Positions 59,200 to 64,000 of a stretch of DNA of 64,000 nt are shown here, one piece after another. Every line of letters starts with the position of its first letter. Positions within the stretch are counted from its first letter, which is position 1. Made by a program: the position numbers and the translations under genes. The DNA is taken from positions 37,510,398-37,574,397 of the forward strand of contig NC_054865.1 in the NCBI RefSeq assembly GCF_018320785.1, written 5' to 3'. The notes under the pieces are model-generated. The model was not told the origin of the DNA and made no database searches. It saw nothing but the letters and a program-made list of their open reading frames with translations. The DNA comes from Cheilinus undulatus (Eukaryota > Chordata > Actinopteri > Labriformes > Labridae).

Positions 59200-59433
59200 G
59201 TGGTTCTCTTCATGTAGAAACCTCCTAATATCTTCTGAGTTTGTGAATATGTTTGTGTGTACAGCAAAAACTGTATTTTCTATACCAACAAGCAGTTGTG
59301 CATTTTAGTGCAGATTCAGTCCAGGGTTTTTATTTTTCCATATGCCTTTTTAAAATCATCTTGACTTTTTGGCTCTGCAGAACTTGCAGGAGGGCTGGAG
59401 ATGGTGCCCAGCCTATGAGACGCTGAACGTACA
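59200..59433. repeat. Right arm of the long inverted duplication
   Basis: Reverse complement of 58508-58735. The acceptor-like 'tttttggctctgcag' and the frame NLQEGWRWCPAYETL are read on the plus strand at 59364-59423. Beyond the arm the frame continues NVHFNFDDFIHLED to a TAA at about 59468. The two arms diverge exactly around the end of 'PAYETL'. Confidence 0.85.
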
Positions 59434-59891
59434 CTTCAATTTTGATGATTTTATCCATCTTGAGGATTAACACAGTCAAAGACTGATTAGTAAGTGGGCA
59501 ATCTGTCTTCAGTCTTTACTCCTGTATACATCTGTCTCTAGAGACAAACACACACAAAAAGAGTTGCTGAGGTTTATCCACACTACATCTACATTTTACA
59601 CATCTGCACTCTTTTGCATCTTGCAAAAATCTATGTCAGTGTTTTAAAAGCTTTTAACATTCTCTGATACCCTTCAAAAGCATGTTCTTTATGATCATTT
59701 TGCTATTATCATTAAATCTACTAGTAGTGCAGCCCTTCTCATATTATCAATATGCATTTAATGGCAATTAATTAATTAAAAGTCTTCGATTATTTAGATC
59801 TATTGAATGTGCAGATTCTGTGCATATGAAGCAGAAACATTGAGGATGATTGGAAAGTTTACCTGTACTATCTATGGACACCACTCCACAT

Positions 59892-60449
59892 AAGGTTCCA
59901 GATGTTAAAAGCTCCTCAACAGGAAGTAAAACAGATGTTTCACTGGCACAACACATTCTGTACCAAGATAGCACACCAACTCCAAATATGAAGCTGAGAC
60001 AAAGCAAGAACAGATGATTTTCCATCTTTACCTCTTGGGGCATTTTTATTAAATTCAAGAGTAGTGCCACCAGTGGGATTGTGCTTTTTTCCCCCTTTTT
60101 CCTTCTTTAATTTGATCAACAAAGCTGCTGACGCAGTTTGGACTCCCGTTCATGTGAGACCAATTTTAGCAGCACATAAAAGTGCTAAAAGGAGTTCATG
60201 TCATCCTCACTAAGACAACAAATGGTCAGATTGGTCATAGATGAGATGTATGACCATGTAGGTTTGAGAAAGGATGATCGGACAGCACAGCCTGACATGA
60301 ACATGAACAAAGCATCAGCAGAGTGTCTGTTTGATATCATAGAGGATTCAGTGGCAAAATACTCTGTATGTGCCTGTGAAGAAGAGACGAAGCAGACCTG
60401 CAGCAACATTTACAACAAACACAGTACAAATGTTGCCATTTCTGAATAA
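59892..60449 (+). pseudogene. Coding-like but frame-broken stretch, unidentified
   Basis: A 41-residue open frame begins KVPDVKSSSTGSKTDV and ends in TGA at 60015-60017. A long pyrimidine tract (60085-60108) and an AG at 60134-60135 ('gctgctgacgcag') follow. An 83-codon frame at 60198-60446 begins MSSSLRQQMVRLVIDEMYDH and includes KASAECLFDIIED. Composition (Ser/Thr/Lys, no low complexity) looks coding, but the pieces are in different frames and no family is recognised. It could be a pseudogene or exons of an unknown gene. Confidence 0.3.
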
Positions 60450-60540
60450 GACTTGAATGTACAAATGACCTCTGGATCTCCTGCTACTGGCCGTTTCATG
60501 CCTTGTGTGTATTTTTTTGTTTTAGTCTTGAGAAAAATCA

Positions 60541-60541
<1 letters not shown>

Positions 60542-60600
<59 letters not shown>
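60542..60600. repeat. (TA)n microsatellite
   Basis: About 29 uninterrupted TA dinucleotides just after the coding-like stretch. Confidence 0.95.
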
Positions 60601-60601
<1 letters not shown>

Positions 60602-61265
60602 AGGGAATATCCGAGGTCTCGTCTTCTTTACATTTTTTGATTTCTTTATATTTTTTCATAGATCAAACTGTGAAACATCAGGTACACATATACACAATAT
60701 GTCTACCATCTATCATTTAACGTAGCACATTGTTCACTAATGTTTGAATCAGAGCATTAGCAGCATTCAAACATCTGTGTGGGATTTTGTTCTCTGACAT
60801 TCATCATCACACACTTGGTGTGTTATCACTGTCCTTTGTGCCAAAATCCTGAGAGTGCTCACACAGAAGCCCATTTCAGCGTCAGACTGAATGATACAGC
60901 ACCAGGCAAATACAAGAACCACTGCAGAAATGTGTTTACAGGCCTATAAAGCTTTAGTTTCCCTGTGAGTGTGGTTGGCTCAAGTCAGTGAGCTCAAACA
61001 GCTAATTCATAAAATCAAATACAAGAAAAATATGGAATAAATATGGTATTTTCAACAGTGCAACTTTTTTCATAGGATTTTTTCAACCATAAAAAGCAGA
61101 GCCATTGCTGAACCGACCTCCTCTCTGAGGAATATGGAGATAATTAATCCAGTACACCATAAAACATTGCAAGCTGGTCCAACTTAAAGATGTAAGTTCT
61201 CCTGCTATGATTAAAGTGTGACTTTACTGTTCTTCCATAATAACATCAAAGTTTTTAAAAAATGT
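60601..61265. other. Intergenic DNA, nothing recognised
   Basis: No ORF of note, no named repeat. Confidence 0.4.
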
Positions 61266-61270
61266 TATAA

Positions 61271-61445
61271 TGGGGCACCGGTAGCCTAGGGGTTATGTGT
61301 TGTGCTCCATGTACAGAGGCTGCTCTCAAAGCGGGTGGCCTTGGTTCAATATGTCTTGTGGCTCCTTCCTCCAAGTCATTCCCTGCTCTCTCTCTAGGTT
61401 CTGATTCTATCCATGGTCCTACCTGAATAAAGGCATTTTTGTTGT
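61271..61445 (+). mobile_element. tRNA-derived SINE
   Basis: The tRNA-like head has an A-box region 'ggtagcctaggggttatgtg' and a B-box-like 'ggccttggttcaat' (consensus GGTTCGAATCC, decayed). The body of a common teleost SINE follows ('tggctccttcctccaagtca', 'ttccctgctctctctc', 'ctacctgaataaaggcattt'). It ends with an AATAAA-containing tail. Full-length or nearly so. Confidence 0.75.
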
Positions 61446-62186
61446 GTGCATGCTGAATCAACAGTCATACTAAGTTTGTGTCTATGTGCTCTTCTTAAAG
61501 CCACTTTTTAACTAAATTGCCACTAGTACAAGGATTGCATATGGCTGCTCTACGTAATGTGTTGATTTTACAGTGTTTACAGGTGGGACATCAGAGAAAA
61601 AAATTATGATTTTTTTTACCTTTAAATGACAGAATGCTTACTTATTATTTCTTTAAGTGACAATAGGAGGCTTCACAGTGTTCACACAAATGTTTAGCTG
61701 TTTTAGAAGAAATACAGACTCCTTTAAAGTCAGTGAGTCAAAGAATGGTATTGTTAAGGATAGAGATGACATTAAACATAAGGTAATCTCTCTGGCTCTT
61801 GCTTTAAAAGGTGATGCATGTAAATAGAAATCAGATTTCTGCATTACTACAGGATTTTTCTGAAATCAATAGCTGTGTACCTTAAGAAAAATCCCTTGAG
61901 GAATCAGAGTAAAACATTTTACAGGATATGGTACCTTTTAACATGATTGTATGGAAAAGATTCTATCACACATGACTGACTGTTCCACTGTAGAGAATAT
62001 TTATATGGAGAATGTGCTTTTCATTTATAACCCACATTTCTAAATTAACTTTCTTTTTATATATTTAAGTCCTGCTTTTCAAATTTAAGCCAAATAACAG
62101 ACAGAAAAATGTGCAGAATAAAACAAAAGACACAAGATGAAAACTAAAAAATATGATGGTAAAAAATTAGAGACAAAGACAATAAA
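61446..62186. other. Intergenic DNA, nothing recognised
   Basis: AT-rich, no coding evidence. Confidence 0.4.
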
Positions 62187-62400
62187 AAGACTGGGGCCTG
62201 ACTGATATGGATTTTTGGGGGCTGATGCCAATGCTGATAATAGGGAATAAGAAATTATGATTACCAATGTATCAGCCGATTACATTTTTACTTTATGGAA
62301 AATTAATTAATTAAACAGAGAGCTGCTTCTGATCCCTTATATATAATTCAAATAGCTGTACACAAGTATAAATTGAAGGCAGAACATTTTACTATTTTTA
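62187..62400. repeat. Teleost dispersed repeat ('ggcctgactgatatgg' type)
   Basis: 'ctggggcctgactgatatgg', 'gggctgatgccaatgctgat' and 'accaatgtatcagccgatta' match the start of a widespread fish repeat. Eroded relatives lie at 20310-20530 and 48025-48150. Confidence 0.5.
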
Positions 62401-62529
62401 AATAATTTTATTGTCAAAAAAACAAACTATCAAAAATGCAGTAACTTCAGTGAGTGTGTTTACAAACAATGAATGTATTTTTATTTGTACTCAACAGGTA
62501 AGTGGATAAGCATTGTCATTAAAAGTGAC

Positions 62530-63175
62530 TGGTATAACAAGAGGCCAGGCAAGGAGAGCATTGATCAGAGAAGCAACAAAGGCCCATGGTGACACTGGAG
62601 GAGCTGCATAGATCCACGGCTCAAGTGGGAGAACCTGTCCACAGGACAACTATTAGTCGTGCATGCCACAAATCTGGCCTTTATGGAAGAGTAGCAAGAA
62701 GAAGGCCATGGTTGAAAAAAAAAAGCCATAAGGAGTCTTGTTTGCAGTTTGCCAAAAGCCATGTAAGGGACACATCAAACATGTGGAAAAAGGAGCTTTG
62801 GTCAGATGAGACCAAAACTGAACTTTTTGGCCTAAACGCAAGGCGCCATGTGTGGTGGAAAACTAACACTGCACATCATCCTGAACACACCATCCCTACC
62901 GTGACACATGGGGGTGGCAGCATCATGCTGTGGGGATGCTTTTTCCTTTAGCCTGGACAGGGAAACTGGTCAGAGTTGATGGCAAGAAGGATGGAGCCAA
63001 ATACAGGGCAATCTTGGAGGAACATCTGTTAGAATCAGCAAAAGACTTGAGACTGGGGTGGAGGTTCACCTTCCAGCAGGACAACGACCCTAAACATACA
63101 GCCAGAGCTACAATGGAATGGTTTAGATTGAAGCATAAATTGCTGTTCACAGACACTCTCCATCAAATCTGACTG
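62530..63175 (+). mobile_element. Tc1-like transposon, transposase core, frameshifted
   Basis: An open block (62586-62948) carries part of the paired-like DNA-binding domain (TTISRACHKSGLYGR). It also has KKSHKESCLQFAKSH, the first catalytic Asp in ELWSDETKTELFG, and THGGGSIMLWGCF. A frameshift near 62945 leads to a second block (62930-63169) with KLVRVDGKKDGAKYRAI and the second catalytic Asp in FTFQQDNDPKHTARAT. The third acidic block (SPDLNPIEHLW) is decayed into DTLHQI and stops, so the copy is inactive. It is the best-preserved transposase in the window. Termini were not found. Confidence 0.85.
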
Positions 63176-64000
63176 AGCTTGAGCTATTTAGCAAAGGGGA
63201 ATGGGAAAAAATTCAGTCTCTAGATGTGCAAAGTTGGTAGAGACAGATCCCAAAAGAAATTCCAATCAAATGAGACATTTACTTTTAAAGGAATCGTAAC
63301 TGTCGATGAACTGACCACAGTAAGTATTCTCATAATTTCTATTGTTCATTCTGACTACATGGAGAAGACTGTAAGACGTATTAAAGTCCATGTTTTCTTT
63401 GTTCTCTAGATTGTGTCATTAAATCTGAGATTCAGAGGATTTCACCATAATCCCCAAATCAGTGCCAGAGGCTTAACAGACTCCTTTAGAAGTTTATTCT
63501 TTAACACAATCTCTGGACTTTTACTCATTGCTTCAATGAAGAGGAATCATTTGAAATATACAGGATATGTAACAAGCAATGACACAGCACACCAAAATAT
63601 AAATATACTATTTGAAATTTTAATAAATAACTAGAATAAATAGAAATAAAGGCACATAGAAAATAAAACAGAAAAAATGTATTCACTGCCTATGCACATT
63701 TCATCCCCATCACTGAGAATACACAAGCTGTTGTGAGTCAAGTTCTCAGAGAGTCCTGGTGCAGAGCTGTTGTTTTACACTGAAAACATTATAATAGGAT
63801 ATGACAGGAGGGCAATCTGGGATTCAGTCAGATGCACTGCAGATATCTGCATGTCACGAAGTAGAACCAGAGCTTAGGTCACTTTTTTACACTGTAAAAA
63901 ACAGAACCAGGTTCAGACTAATTACAGATGTTATGCTAGTGGGCAGGGTGGCCATTATTACACCAGGTAGGAGCTCCTCTATTTAGCCACTCAGAGCCAC
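63176..64000. other. Intergenic DNA to window end, nothing recognised
   Basis: Short ORFs only and no named repeat. 'tttacactgtaaaaaacaga' near 63887 is palindromic but short. Confidence 0.35.

Noticed and set aside
1..64000. tRNA, rRNA or snRNA genes
   Set aside because: No tRNA with intact A and B boxes was seen; the only tRNA-like sequence is the SINE head at 61271. No rRNA or snRNA signature was noticed.

Overview
The window looks like nuclear DNA of a teleost fish, probably a spiny-rayed (percomorph-like) species. It has small-exon vertebrate genes with GT-AG introns. The rest is AT-rich non-coding DNA full of typical fish repeats: many decayed Tc1/mariner copies, an L2-type LINE, a Rex3 3' end, a tRNA-derived SINE, TTAA-flanked MITEs and hAT-like remnants. 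No bacterial, organellar or viral gene set was seen.

Region by region. Positions 1-1460 hold the end of a Tc1-like element and an unidentified minus-strand gene. That gene appears to share a promoter near 1470-1600 with the next one. Positions 1560-12065 (+) hold a complete nucleobindin gene, most like nucb2 (NEFA, the nesfatin-1 precursor). Its 12 coding exons join to 487 residues, with signal peptide, an 82-residue nesfatin-1-like segment ending at Lys-Arg, two EF-hands and an acidic coiled-coil tail. Positions 12585-22190 (-) hold a complete caprin1 gene, an RNA-binding stress-granule and translation regulator. Its 16 coding exons join to 631 residues. The two genes are convergent, with polyadenylation signals about 550 bp apart. 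In both genes the ATG directly follows the acceptor of the first coding exon, and both exon sets sum to a multiple of three.

From about 22.2 kb to the end there is no gene I can name. This 42 kb is a gene desert built from repeats. It includes a 31-32 bp minisatellite inside a larger dispersed repeat (22.7-24.4 kb), an inverted pair of 0.54 kb Tc1-derived MITEs (25.3 and 29.3 kb), a piggyBac-like MITE (39.0 kb), an L2-like LINE fragment (40.4-41.6 kb), a Rex3 fragment (51.7-52.3 kb), several Tc1 pseudo-transposases (24.6, 38.5, 44.6 and 62.5 kb) and a SINE (61.3 kb).

The most unusual items are in the desert. One is a near-perfect inverted duplication with arms of about 225 bp around a Tc1 remnant (58.5-59.4 kb); each arm carries the same exon-like, splice-flanked segment. 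Another is a candidate split gene start at 35.66-36.48 kb, where an ATG next to a GT donor joins in frame to a downstream AG-GTAAGT exon. A third is a coding-like but frame-broken stretch at 59.9-60.45 kb. I found no novel multi-gene system. These are leads, not demonstrated genes.
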